Positions 23,421-34,308 of a stretch of DNA of 64,000 nucleotides are shown piece after piece (the stretch's first letter is position 1; each line of letters starts with the position of its first letter). Under the pieces are notes generated by a model, which did not search any database, had not been told where the DNA came from, and saw only the letters and a list, made by a program, of their open reading frames with translations. Source of the DNA: Rhizoclosmatium globosum. Taxonomy: Eukaryota > Chytridiomycota > Chytridiomycetes > Chytridiales > Chytriomycetaceae. Both the position numbers and the translations under genes were made by a program. The DNA is taken from NCBI GenBank assembly GCA_002104985.1, contig MCGO01000210.1, forward strand, positions 1-64,000. Reading direction: 5' to 3'.

Positions 23421-23932
23421 TGTTCTAATTGGACAATTGATTGATTGGAAATGAAAGGATTGTACATATTCACTTAACTCAAATGATTTCAAACGAACTA
23501 ACGCCACCTCTGGCGGGACCCAACCGCGTCCAATGAAACGCTTTCCGTCATGAGGCCAGCAGGTGGCTGGTGGTCAGATGACGAAGAAGAAAGCACAATC
23601 ACCACTCTCAAGCCCGATGAAATCCCTTGAAAATTTAACGCCACCTCCTGGATCCGTCGTAATATGACGCTTTCTGGATTGATAATGGACAGAACGAGGC
23701 TACAAACGTACTTGTGAGCCATATACTTCCCCAGGTTTGTGTTTGGTGACGAAAAAACCAGAAACTAATTGATTTCACGTGTAAAAACCATGTGACAGAA
23801 AAGATGAAGCCTCCCTATTCTTCATCACCATCTTTGAGTGGCACTGATTTCTATAAGAAGGCCAACGCTTTCCGTCTTCCCTTACCCATCAATTTCCTTG
23901 AAAGCTTCTATCCAAAACCCACCTGTACAAAC
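23421..23932. other. Intergenic region upstream of the fungalysin gene
   Basis: About 510 bp. It holds two short similar segments (ACGCCACCTC at about 23500 and 23640). The open frames here (for example minus 23722-23498) look like chance. An in-frame ATG at 23804 would extend the fungalysin by 43 residues but would bury its signal peptide, so I treat it as leader. No RNA gene seen. Confidence 0.5.
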
Positions 23933-26375
23933 ATGTACTTAAAGTACTTCCTCGGTCTCCTGGCCGTTGCTTCTTCTATGACACTCTCCGTCAACGCCGG
24001 ACCAATTCACCAGCGTGAAGCTTCCTTGCCAGAGTTTTACCAGCCAATTGCTGAGCCTGTTCCTCTTGTTCAATCCAGAATCGCTTCTTTTGGAGCGAGC
24101 ACTGTTGATCATGCTGGAGCCAAGACTGTTGCCACCAAGCTTATCTCTACCGGAGTTGGCATTGACAGCAAGGATATCCAGATTTCTCACTCGTGAGTCC
24201 CTCTTTCCATTTTCTATTCCTTCCGTTTGTGTTAAAATTATTCTCGTTCAGTCACTACTCTGCCGCTACAGGTCTCCACCACGTTTACTTGACACAAACC
24301 CACAACGGCCTTCCAATCGTGAATGCAGTCTCCAATGTTCATGTTGAAGCGTCAGGAGATGTATTGTCTGCCCACCACAGTTTCGCCCCCGCCTCCATTG
24401 TCAAGTCCGCACCTGTTAGACGTGGTGCTCCATCTGTTTCTTTGGAGCAGGCTGTTCTCAAGTATGCTGCTGCTAAGGGACTCAAGACAACTGACAAGCT
24501 CCAGGTTGCTGAGAAGGGAAACAATGATTACGTCGTCACCGGTGCTTCGTTTGCCGTTGCTCCAATTCGTGGTTCTCAAAAGTACTACCAGACCGCTAGC
24601 AAGCTTATTCCAGTGTGGGATGTGAATGTTCAATTGAGCAATGTCTGGTATGTCTCTTTTGTCTTGGTGGTTTCTGAATACTAATGCTTTTCGTGCAGGC
24701 AAAACTTCTTTGTCAACTCGGAAAGTGGAGAAATCGTAGCAGTCGCCAACTGGACCGTTGACTACATTCCAGATTCGGACTCCGCCGTTCCCGCCCAGGT
24801 CCCAGTTGCCCGCAGAGACGCCCCATCGCTCACCGCGCGTGCCGGTCAAATCCTGGATGCACTTTACAATGTGATTCCAATTGGCCGCAACAACCCACAA
24901 TCAAACAACGGCCTGACCAAAGTCCGCTCTCCCTGGAACACGAATGCATCCCCAAATGGCTGGCACTTCACCCAGAATCAGCAGACATTCGATTTGACTG
25001 GAAACAACGTCTTTGCCCAATCAAACCCAAACAACATCCAAGACATAAACCAACTTGTCGCCCTCCCTCGGCCATCCAGCAATTCCCTCACCTTCGACTA
25101 CCCCTTCGACCCAACAAAGGACGAGAAGAACGCAAACAACCGCGACGCAGCTACTACAAACATGTTCTACGTCGCAAACTCCTGTCACGACATTTTCTAC
25201 CAGTACGGGTTCACGGAAGCTGCCGGAAACTTCCAGAACGAGAACTTTGGAAAGGGTGGGTCCGAGAACGATCCAGTGATTGCAAACTCGCAGGACGGGT
25301 CTGGAACCAACAATGCAAACTTTGCTACCGGGCCAGATGGGTATGCTGGATTGATGCGTATGTACGTGTTCACTCCAAGTGGTGTTCCAGCGCGTGATGG
25401 TGCTTTGGAGAACGATATTATTGTATGTATTCCCAAACTTCTGCTGTGTAATTAGTTTGTGTACTGACTTGGTCGTGTTTGTAGATTCACGAGATGGGAC
25501 ATGGTTTGTCTACTAGACTTACTGGAGGTGCTGCGACTGCCAACTGTTTGAACAGTTTGATTTCAGGTGGTATGGGAGAAGGATGGTCCGACTTTGTTGG
25601 ATACACACTCTCCCTCCCAACTACTTTCACCCGTAACAGCGACTACGCTTTCGGAGACTGGGCCGCGCATGGATACAGAAAGCCATACTCTACAAGCTTG
25701 ACTCGTAACACAATGGCATATTCTAACTTGGCCAGTTTGAACGAGGTTCACGCGATTGGACAAGTCTGGGCCGAGTTCCTCTGGGAAGCCTTGTGGAACC
25801 TTATTGACCAGGCTGGTATGACCCCTGCTGCTGATCTCGCCATCAGCCAAGACGCCGGAACTGGTAACACTGCTCTCCTCAAGATTGTCATTGAAGGAAT
25901 GAAGATCCAGCCATGTAACCCAACATTCGTCAGTGCTCGTGACGCGATTTTGACTGCTGAGAGCAAGTTGTACGGCGGGAAGTTCAAGTGTGGACTTTGG
26001 ACTGCTTTTGCCAAGAGAGGTCTTGGAACTAAGGCTGTTGCTGGAACTTACAGGGACAGCTTTGACTTGCCTGCTGAATGCTCTAACCAGCCACCAAAGA
26101 CTACTACTACCACTGTTGCTGTGGTCAAAACCACAACTGCTCCAGTTGTCGTCAAGACCACCACTACTGCTGCTCCTGTCGTAACTACCACTGCCGTTCC
26201 AGTTATTACCACTAAGAAAGTTGTTACTACCACCAAGGCTGGCACCACCGTGACTGTCGGACAACCATGTACCAATTTTGGCCAATGGGCTTGTAACAAC
26301 AGTGTCCAATGTTCTTACGGTGCATCAGGAAGTTTGGAATGGATTGCCCTTGTTGCTGGAGTTCAAGGATGCTAA
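23933..26375 (+). CDS. Secreted fungalysin metallopeptidase (M36)
   Basis: Four exons (23933-24192, 24252-24647, 24699-25422, 25485-26375) give 756 residues: a secreted zinc endopeptidase. The start at 23933 gives a textbook signal peptide (about 21 residues). An FTP propeptide follows (HHVYLTQTHNGLPIVN) with a long PepSY-like pro-region. The catalytic domain carries the HEXXH zinc site as HEMGH (462-466), split from upstream by an intron, and the third ligand in GMGEGWSDF (Glu492). Downstream is a Thr/Val/Lys-rich linker (about 26095-26250) and a short C-terminal module with four Cys, unlike the plain M36 layout. Fungalysins degrade keratin, collagen and other host or detrital protein and are expanded in chytrids, but one gene says nothing on lifestyle. 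Confidence 0.95.
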
Positions 26376-26604
26376 ATAGTCCTTTTCCCCTTTATCAATA
26401 ATTCCCCAACTATATTCATAGATTTACATTAGTGAATTAAACTTGCTAAATACGCAAATTTTGATTTTTAACTTTATTTGAGGGAAGGTATGCGCAGAGA
26501 AGACATGTGTGTGAGCCCTTTGAAAACGTCCTTCTCTTTTTTGGGTTTGGTCTTCATATTCTTCTCTTTCTCCCCTCTGTTAATTTGTTGATAAAAAGCA
26601 ACAA

Positions 26605-28319
26605 ATGGAGGTTGCACCCACAACACCAACACTTGCCTCGTCGCCAGTGCCGCCAACCACCACCACCACCACCAAACCAGCTGAAAGCAGCAGCACACCG
26701 AGCGCCACCACCGACATCGGAAGCACGAGCCAAGGCGGTAACGTGACTCGATTTGCATGTTGAATTTGACGCCAACGAACGTGTTCCCACCAGCCAAACG
26801 GCCTCTTCAGCCATCGCCGTCGTCGGTGTCGGTGTCGCTGTCGCCCTCCGCGGCAAATCAAAGTGGCGACGCGGACGCCACTGCCCCGGCCCAATCCACC
26901 GAATCAACCACAGACGAGTCCGACGCGAAACGGAGAAAGACGGACACGCAGGAGTCAAAGCCGGTCTTTTCAATTGGAAAAAAGGGCGAAGTGACGGTGG
27001 TGAACGCGGACGAACTCGTCGTGCCTCAAACTCTCCTTGCCTCCTCAAAGTACTTGGGTACAGTGTTGAACTATATCTGAAACTACCAATTAATAGCTAC
27101 AATATAATAAGGCTCTGTCGTGTATACTCCTCCAACTCCAAACCCTCTCTCACCCTCCCTCCCAACTCTCTCTCTTCTTCCAAAGTTCAACACGTCTCAC
27201 TTAAATGGTCTCCTCGACGTCTATGTCCCCGCCCACAACCTCTCTTTCCTTAACAATCCTGGGGTCCAATCTCGCGCCGTCTGGGGAACGCATATTTACA
27301 CTGACGATTCTGACATTGTCGCCATCCTCGTCCATTCTGGCTGGTACCAATGCATAGACGCCCCCAAATTTCGCCATTCTGTCTCAACCACAAAGTCAGC
27401 CGTAGACAAACACCGTGCCGCCTGGGAATCCGACCCAGAAAAGAACTCTACACCGATCCCCACCACATCACCCACACCCACCGACCCAATCATCCCAACT
27501 CCACACCCAACCCTCAAATCCATCCCCCTCCACGATCTCGTAGTCACACTCAGAGTCCTCCCCCGTCTCGAAAAGTACACAGGCACCGCATGCGTCGGCC
27601 TCACCGACAAGGACGTTGTCTATTCAAGCCGCGGATGGGGCGGCAGCCACGAAGGCGAATCAATCTGCATAGTCTCCGTCCGCCAAATCCCCACCCGCCA
27701 CGCACACCCGGGCGTCCTCCGCACAACAACAATCATCCCCTCCCCAACAACCACCGCCATAAAACGAAACACGCGTAAATCAGGAGCCATAGAATGGTGC
27801 TCAATGCGTAAAACCGAAGGCCTCCTGAAACGCGGGAAAGTCGTCGTCTCATCTGTCACTGGACAAGTCCTAACACGTTTGAACGGCGCACTGTGCTCCA
27901 AATACTCACCGACAGTGTTACGCGAGTGGCCGCGGTTCTTGCAAGACAGTCTCGTGGATTTGACGGGCGCGAAGCCTGTTGATGTTGAAATTCCGGAGAA
28001 TGTGTCGTATGGGTTGAGTGGAGCTGAGTTGAAGAAGATGGAGGGGTGGGCGTATTGGCGTGTTCGGTTGAGTGTGCCAGGGACTGTTCTTGTGCTTGAA
28101 GGGGAAAGTAGGGCTTTTAAAGTGTTGGAGGTTGAAAGAGTGGTGAATGGGGCAGCAACGGTAGAGAGTTATAAAGTGACGGGCGTAAACTCTAGTGCTC
28201 CTCTTCTTGTTGGTCTTGGCGAGATTGAATGGAGGTTGGGCGGTGTCTATGTCAAAGGAGCACACCAAGTGTTTGAGGTGGACCGGTTTTCGTTTGTAAA
28301 GAAGGATGACCAGGTTTAA
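26605..28319 (+). CDS. RXT3: Rxt3-like subunit of the Rpd3L histone deacetylase complex
   Basis: Model of three exons (26605-26737, 26794-27057, 27112-28319), 534 residues. The N-terminus is disordered, Thr/Pro/Ser-rich with a KRRK basic patch. The Rxt3 hallmark is in exon 3: AVWGTHIYTDDSDIVAILVHSGW, and a preceding SVVYTPPTPNPL block; conserved strands follow (LHDLVVTLRVLPRL, GAIEWCSMRKTEG). In yeast Rxt3 helps the Rpd3L complex repress transcription. The junction at 27057/27112 is certain because it restores the SVVYTP block; the first, 56-bp intron (26738-26793) is plausible but not proven. Without it the gene could start at the ATG at 26757 and encode 502 residues. Confidence 0.82.
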
Positions 28320-28448
28320 TTTTTCGTTGTTTTCAGTATTGTATACCTTTTGAGAATGAATGGAACTGGAAATGAAAGAATTGATTTCTGTTTTTGATTC
28401 CATCATCTGAATTACTTTTTCTATTAAACTTGGGCTTGTGAAATGTGT

Positions 28449-28477
28449 AACGGTTAAACTTGCCCATAACGGTTAAT
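28449..28477 (+). promoter_or_regulatory. Paired AACGGTTAA motifs upstream of NTPase gene A
   Basis: Two exact copies of AACGGTTAA at 28449-28457 and 28469-28477, spaced 20 bp, lie about 75-105 bp before the start codon at 28553. The same 9-mer recurs before the paralogue. The core AACNG is of the MYB-binding type, but the factor is unknown. Confidence 0.5.
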
Positions 28478-28552
28478 AGTTAATTCTTATAGGACAGCCA
28501 GGAAGTTTTATCTGACGGTCTCCTCAAAACATACCGTCTTGATAACGCTTGC

Positions 28553-30611
28553 ATGGTTTTGTCAATGTCCCGTAATGCAGACATCACCCTGACTAGAACC
28601 AACGGTCGGATGTACGTCAGTGACGAAGGGAATACAGTTCTGACGTTAGAATTGTCTGGAAAAAACCTGAACTACATCAAGCAGAAACAAGAGTGGAATA
28701 CGACCTACCAAGGGAAAACCTATCAATTCGAAACAACTTTCTCAAGCCAGAATATGGCACACGCTCAATGTAAGCATGCAATACTATTCGATAAACTTCA
28801 CATTAATTATCAGGTATTTTCAATCAACATTTTCACCCCAATTCAACCGCGATGGTGCTGACTATTCAAACAGAGAAAGGTTCCACCACTATTCGTATAG
28901 AACAGCCCTATAATTTCTTTAAGGCTTCGTCAACTCCCTACAAAGACCTATCAAAAGGGTACATGATTCTGAAACTCCAACAGTTTCTCAGAGGACAAGG
29001 CACAACCGACCCGTCCATCAAAACCCTTGATTTCTCATTTGAATCGGGGTACGAAAAGGCCATGATGGCATTCGACAAGATTGCAGAGATTATTCCCGGA
29101 ATTGACCTAACCATGGAGGCAAATGAATTTGCCAAGTTAGTTCAAGCTGAACTCATCAAGCCAATTGCCATCGAGATCAAAGACAAACACCACGCCCAGG
29201 AACTAGTATGGCTTGGTGTGTGTAGCACAGTGATGGATGCAGCGAAATATGTTATGCAAAAAGCATGGGATTACCAAGAAATGAGGTTGGCTGTTGTTGC
29301 AGCAGGGGTCTGGACCGTGGCGTTGATTGTCACAACCGTGATAACTATAAATGCCATCCGTGAATTTGACAATCTTACCGAAGCCGTGGCATATGACTTG
29401 ATTCTTGCAAAGCTTTATAACGTCATCAAAACATCAGCAAACCAAAAGTTTAGCAGTACTGAAGCAAACGAAAGCGTATCCAACTACGAAGATGAGTTTG
29501 CAAAGATGACCAAGACCGCTGGATCAATTGAAGACGTGATGGATGCGAATCTGTACTCTACAAAGACAATCAAGGAGGTGGCAAACCGAATCAGACTTGT
29601 CCTTCTGTTTCGCGATATTCGCTTGTTTATTTCGAATTGCGTGATAATTGGTGTTATGGGAATTCAACAAGGTGGTAAGACTACGACAGTCAGACGCCTG
29701 TTCAAACATGCATCCGAGAGTATTACCTCCCGGGAACTGACAAAAAATACAACAATTCCCGTTCCATACCGAGATGGAAACACATATGTGATTGATTTCC
29801 CAGGTACGGGAGGGCATGGACACCATTATGCCGAGTTCACGAAACTGTATGGTAAAATCTGCCAAGCCATCATGGTGGTTCTTCCTGCAGAATTTGCGTG
29901 CACGGATGAAGAAGTGAAAACGCTCCAGTTGGTGAAGGTATATATCTCGTTCCAAATAAGGTATTTTAATTATCAATCCAGACATTTGAGGCTCGTGTAC
30001 TAGTCATGCGCCACAGGTGGGGAGAGAAGACTGGCCTGTGCGAGAAAAACTACAACGACGTCAAAGCTATCCTGAAAAGCCATCAAGACCACGAAGTTAC
30101 AACTGATTCAGGAGTCGCCATAAAACCGTTTCAAGAATTGGAATTCTGCATCACTGAGTTCAATGGCGAGCTATGGGAACGTGCGGGACAGTGGCTGAAG
30201 GATTGCAATGTTTGGGATATCAAACGAGTCAGAGACTGGATCCGATACAATACCGTCATCAGAAACCGATTAGATCATGTCATGCCTCAATCCAATGCTG
30301 TATGGAGCACAGAAAATAATCGGTGGATCGACGAAATCTCTCCGTTCCAGCTTTTTTGGAATAGCCCACTATCACGAAGAGATAATGCAACTCAAGAAAC
30401 GTTAAATAGGTTAATGCTGGCGTTCAAGAGTTTGAGAGGTCATGGAATAGCAGACGAGGATCTTGTCAACTTCAGATATTTGACTGGCCTTGACCAGATG
30501 AGGGAATTTTGCAAAGAGGACAACAGAACCTTCAAAATTCTGGAGTGTCAGATTGCCCTTGAAAGCCACAATGGCCATGCAAGGAACGCTTATCGAGAAT
30601 TAACTAAATAG
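28553..30611 (+). CDS. Uncharacterised P-loop NTPase-like membrane protein, paralogue A
   Basis: Three exons (28553-28769, 28814-29937, 29982-30611) give 656 residues. I do not recognise the family. The N-terminal ~75 residues form a small beta-rich module (YQGKTYQFETTF). A helical stretch and one hydrophobic segment (about residues 235-260, AAGVWTVALIVTTVITI) follow. Residues 350-405 look like a GTPase core: IIGVMGIQQGGKTTT with a Walker A GxxxxGKT (355-362), a switch-like Thr-rich region, and VIDFPG (D400-G403) as DxxG. The NKxD specificity motif is missing: the strand at the exon 2/3 join reads ARVLVMRHRW. The C-terminal ~200 residues are helical, Trp/Arg-rich, and nearly identical to paralogue B. 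Likely a membrane-attached nucleotide switch; role unknown. Confidence 0.8.
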
Positions 30612-30760
30612 AAATGTTTTTGTTATTTACAAATTGAAATAAAGGAGAATCCATCTTTATCTCATGCTTTGTACTTTCTTTCTTGCATATGTATCTGTCT
30701 CTATGAAGTCCTTCCCTTTGAACAAAAACTTACCAACGGCATTAAGGAAAGAAGACTTCA

Positions 30761-30831
30761 TTAACCGTTAGTGGTTTACGGTTGTTTGTCTGTAAAAATT
30801 GTCATTAACAGTTATTTTTGTGAACGGTTAA
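30761..30831. promoter_or_regulatory. AACGGTTAA motifs upstream of NTPase gene B
   Basis: One inverted copy (TTAACCGTTA, 30761-30770) and one direct copy (AACGGTTAA, 30823-30831) sit about 73-143 bp before the start at 30904. A related ACGGTTG lies between them near 30778. The match to the motif pair of gene A supports shared control of the two paralogues. Confidence 0.5.
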
Positions 30832-30903
30832 TGGCTCACTTATAAGTTAAAAAGGAAGGTTTTCGTGAAGCTAGTGAACTAACATTTTGAAACCTTCAGT
30901 GTG

Positions 30904-32920
30904 ATGTGGCCATTCACCTCAAACCCAGTGATAACTGATAAAAGCGGCTATGCTTACATCAGTGACAATGGCATCTACGTCACATTGACTCTTTGCCTGG
31001 CCGGAAAGAATCTTGACAAGCTCAACAAACGATGGAAAGCCACGTTTCAAGGACGAACACATTGGTTTGAGACAACTCATGTGTGTTCAACCATAGCCCA
31101 TGCAAAGTGTAAGAAACACCTCAATATCAACTTGAATTAAATTATCCTTTCTTTTAGGTGACTTTAATCTACACTTTGAACCTAATACCCCCCCTATGGA
31201 ATTCAAGTTAAAGACCAAAAACCTCCAACTACGGTTCATCATTGAGCACCCCAACGAATTCTTCCAAGCATCTTCCACTGTGCACAGTCTTCTAAAACAA
31301 GCTTACAAAATCCGCAAGCTCCAAACTCATCTCGACAATGAAGCCAGAAGCAGCAATACATCAGATACAATCAAGACTCTTGACTTCCCACCAGAGTCAG
31401 GGTGGGAAAAGGCTATGAGCGCATTGAAAAAATTTGAAGAAATGCTTTCCAAACTTAGCTCTGAAATGGATGTGGACACGTGGTGCACGAGAGTTCAATG
31501 TGCGTTGACCAAGGATGTTAAAATTGAATTGAGGGATAAGCTAGAAGTGGCGAAGGATAAGGGAGGAGTGGCTGCAATACTCCTCATCGGAGTAGGCTAT
31601 GCAACTGAAATGGTTGGCCCCACAGCTGCTGCAACTGCCACAGCAGCACTTGCAGCATTGACACTTCTCAAATTTAACACAACCTTCAAAACCGTTCCAG
31701 AAACTATAACGTATGACCTGACTCTAATCAAGCTTTTCAGAGTAGTGAAACCTGGAGAGAACTTGAAAGGCAACTTTGAAGATGAATTAGCTGCATTCGC
31801 CAGCAGATCTCCTGATTCAATTGAATCATTACTTAACATAAACGTCTTTACAAAAGAGACAATCCAAGAAGTGGCGCGCCGGATCAAACTTGTGTTATTG
31901 GTTCGTGATATTCGCATGTTTCTTTCAAACTGCGCAATTATTGGAGTCTTTGGTATGCAGCAAGCTGGAAAGACTACAACAGTCAGACGTCTGGTCCAAC
32001 ACGCGGCTAGAAGCATAACGACAAGAGAATTGACCAGTAACACGTCATTTCCTGTTCCATATCAAGAGGGAAATGTGCATGTGATAGATTTTCCTGGAAT
32101 GGGGGGTGCTGGAAACGATTTTGATAAGTATACTCACCTGTATGGTGAAATATGCCAGGCAGTTTTGGTTGTCCTGCCTCCAGAGTTTTCGTTAACAGAC
32201 GCTGAAGTTAAACTTCTCACGTTGGTGAAAGTAAGAACCTTGTTTCGATAATTTACCATCCTGTCTTACTGTTTTTGATCATAGACTTTCGAACGTCGCA
32301 CACTTGTCTTGCGTCACAGGTGGGGAGAGAAGACTGGCTTATGCGAGAAAAACTACAGTGACGTTAAAGCTATCCTAAAAAACCAACAAGACCACGAAGT
32401 TACGACTGATTCAGGAGTCACCAAAAAACCGTTTCAAGAATTGGAATTCTGCATGACTGAGTTCAATGGCGAGCTATGGGAACGTGCGGGACAGTGGCTA
32501 AAAGATTGCAATGTTTGGGATATCAAACGAGTCAGAGACTGGATCCGATACAACACAGTCATCAGAAACCGATTAGATCATGTCATGCCTCAATCCAATG
32601 CTGTATGGAGCACAGACAAGAATCGGTGGATCGACGAAATCTCTCCGTTCCAGCTTTTTTGGAATAGCCCACTATCACGAAGAGATAATACATCTCAGGA
32701 AAATAATAGGTTAATGCTGGCGTTCAAGAGTTTGAGAGGTCATGGAATAGCAGACGAGGATCTTGTCAACTTCAGATATTTGATTGGTCTTGACCAGATG
32801 AGGGAATTTTGCAGAGAGGACAACAGAAGCTTCAAAATTCTGGAGTGTCAGATTGCCCTTGAAAGCCACAATGGTCATGCAAGGAACGCTTATCGAGAAT
32901 TAACTGGAGAGAAACGGTAG
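30904..32920 (+). CDS. Uncharacterised P-loop NTPase-like membrane protein, paralogue B
   Basis: Three exons (30904-31108, 31158-32230, 32285-32920) give 637 residues, with intron positions and phases identical to paralogue A. The true start is the ATG at 30904 (a GTG precedes it). Same architecture: N-terminal module (FQGRTHWFETTH), helices, an Ala/Thr-rich hydrophobic segment (about residues 200-235), Walker A GMQQAGKT (334-341), VIDFPGMGG with D379, no NKxD (LVLRHRW instead), and the Trp/Arg-rich C-terminal domain. The N-terminal two thirds differ strongly from A while exon 3 is almost the same in DNA. Its stop lies only 35 bp before the start of the LRR gene. Could be a GTPase, an ATPase or an inactive nucleotide binder. 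Confidence 0.8.
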
Positions 32921-32955
32921 TAACGTGTTCTTTTTGTGTAAAATAAATCTGAAAA

Positions 32956-34308
32956 ATGTCGGACAAAGCACAGTACCTCGCAACGCCGGCCGCCACACCC
33001 GACCTTGTTCAAACGCAAGTGAATGAGCTCCGCAGCGAAGCCAAGACCCTGCGCACACTTGTGTTGTCACTTCAGCGACGCGTGGACGATCTTGAAAGAC
33101 ATGTCTTGAATGAAGTTTCTCCGCACTCCAACTCGGCACTCTCTTCCCTGAGTTCCCTGAGTTCCCTGAGTTCTCTTCCAACCAATCTAATCATCCGCGT
33201 CTTTTCGTTTGTTCCGCCGTGGATCGTGTTCCGGCACTGCCGCCTGTCCTCGGTCTTCAACGCGACTCTCTCGTCGCCGCGATTCGCCCACAGATCAATT
33301 GCCGCCTTCTTTGCCTCCACAGTCAATTCAACCAATTCAACCAATTCAACTAAATCACCCTTGAAAACACTCGAAACAGCGCCGTCAAAGTCGCTCGTCT
33401 GGCTCCTTTTCAACGCAAACAAACACGTAAAACACGCAATCGCAATCGACTGTGCCAACAACGTCTCAAGAATCCGCCTCAGAAACGCTGATCCAGACAC
33501 GTTTCTCGAACTCGACGGCGCCAGAATCCCTCTCATGCGCTGGTCCCTCTTCCAAAAACTCGTCGACATTGAAATCATTGGTGCCGGTCTCGTCGGATCT
33601 CTCCCGTCCTGCCTCTGCTCTCTCACAAACCTCACCCGCTTGATCCTCAAAAACAACAACTTGAATGGATCAATCACATCAGAAATCGGTTCCCTCTCCT
33701 CCCTCCAAGTCCTCGACCTCTGCGAAAACAGTTTGATTGGCGAAATCCCTCACTCAATCGGAAAACTCAACCGCCTCCAAATCTTGAACCTTCATTCAAA
33801 CCAGCTATCAGGCCCCATCCCATCGCAACTCACAAAACTCACATCCCTCAGTTTCCTCAGTCTTGCAGTAAACAAATTATGCGGCGAAATTCAGTTTGAT
33901 TGGAGCGTCTTTCAGAATCTGGCCACCCTGGATCTAGGAATGAACTTTTTCCGTGGCCAAATCCCTATATCGCTTGGAACCGCGTCATCGCTTCTCGAGG
34001 TACTCAAACTCAGTGGGAATCTATTCTCTGGTTCCATCCCGCGGCAACTCGCACTCCTCAAGAAGCTTTCAGTCTTGACGTTGGATGCAAATCAGTTGGT
34101 TGGTGCTGTTCCCCCGGAATTGAGTAAGTTGTCTTGTTTGGTAAAGTTGTCGTTGGCAGGGAATAAGTTTGATGGACCGTTGCACCGTGATATCTTGGCG
34201 ATTACTAGGAGAAAGAATAATGGAAAGACGGAAAAGAAGTGTGTCTGTGATTTTAATGAGGGTGTGTTGGAAAAAGATGAACCCGGAGGAGTTCGATTTT
34301 TGTATTGA
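32956..34308 (+). CDS. F-box-like leucine-rich-repeat protein
   Basis: Single-exon protein of 450 residues. An N-terminal coiled coil (about 15-50) precedes a Ser/Leu run coded by a 9-bp tandem repeat (33147-33176). Then comes an F-box-like helix pair (LPTNLIIRVFSFVPPWIVFRHC). About eight plant-type LRRs follow (L..L.L..N.L.G.IP), for example LQVLDLCENSLIGEIP and LQILNLHSNQLSGPIP. An NSTNSTNST stretch at about 33327-33353 is a second 9-bp repeat. No signal peptide or transmembrane segment is seen, so it is cytosolic or nuclear, perhaps an SCF substrate adaptor. LRR proteins of this type are commonly expanded in chytrids. It follows NTPase B by 35 bp on the same strand, but a shared transcript is unproven. 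Confidence 0.8.
   Translation: MSDKAQYLATPAATPDLVQTQVNELRSEAKTLRTLVLSLQRRVDDLERHVLNEVSPHSNSALSSLSSLSSLSSLPTNLIIRVFSFVPPWIVFRHCRLSSVFNATLSSPRFAHRSIAAFFASTVNSTNSTNSTKSPLKTLETAPSKSLVWLLFNANKHVKHAIAIDCANNVSRIRLRNADPDTFLELDGARIPLMRWSLFQKLVDIEIIGAGLVGSLPSCLCSLTNLTRLILKNNNLNGSITSEIGSLSSLQVLDLCENSLIGEIPHSIGKLNRLQILNLHSNQLSGPIPSQLTKLTSLSFLSLAVNKLCGEIQFDWSVFQNLATLDLGMNFFRGQIPISLGTASSLLEVLKLSGNLFSGSIPRQLALLKKLSVLTLDANQLVGAVPPELSKLSCLVKLSLAGNKFDGPLHRDILAITRRKNNGKTEKKCVCDFNEGVLEKDEPGGVRFLY

Noticed and set aside
23498..23722. A small minus-strand frame between dUTPase and fungalysin
   Set aside because: No recognisable product, unusual composition and no supporting splice or promoter signals.
24352..24900. 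Open frame of 182 codons on the minus strand within the fungalysin
   Set aside because: Antisense shadow of a conserved propeptide region.
25563..26309. Long open frame antisense to the fungalysin catalytic and linker region (248 codons, minus strand)
   Set aside because: It mirrors the codon bias of the sense gene, overlaps conserved HEXXH coding sequence, and has no domain or promoter of its own.
26738..26793. Alternative in which the Rxt3 gene starts at 26757 without an upstream exon
   Set aside because: Kept only as an option: the 56-bp intron model has good borders and restores frame, so I prefer the longer protein, but the evidence is not decisive.
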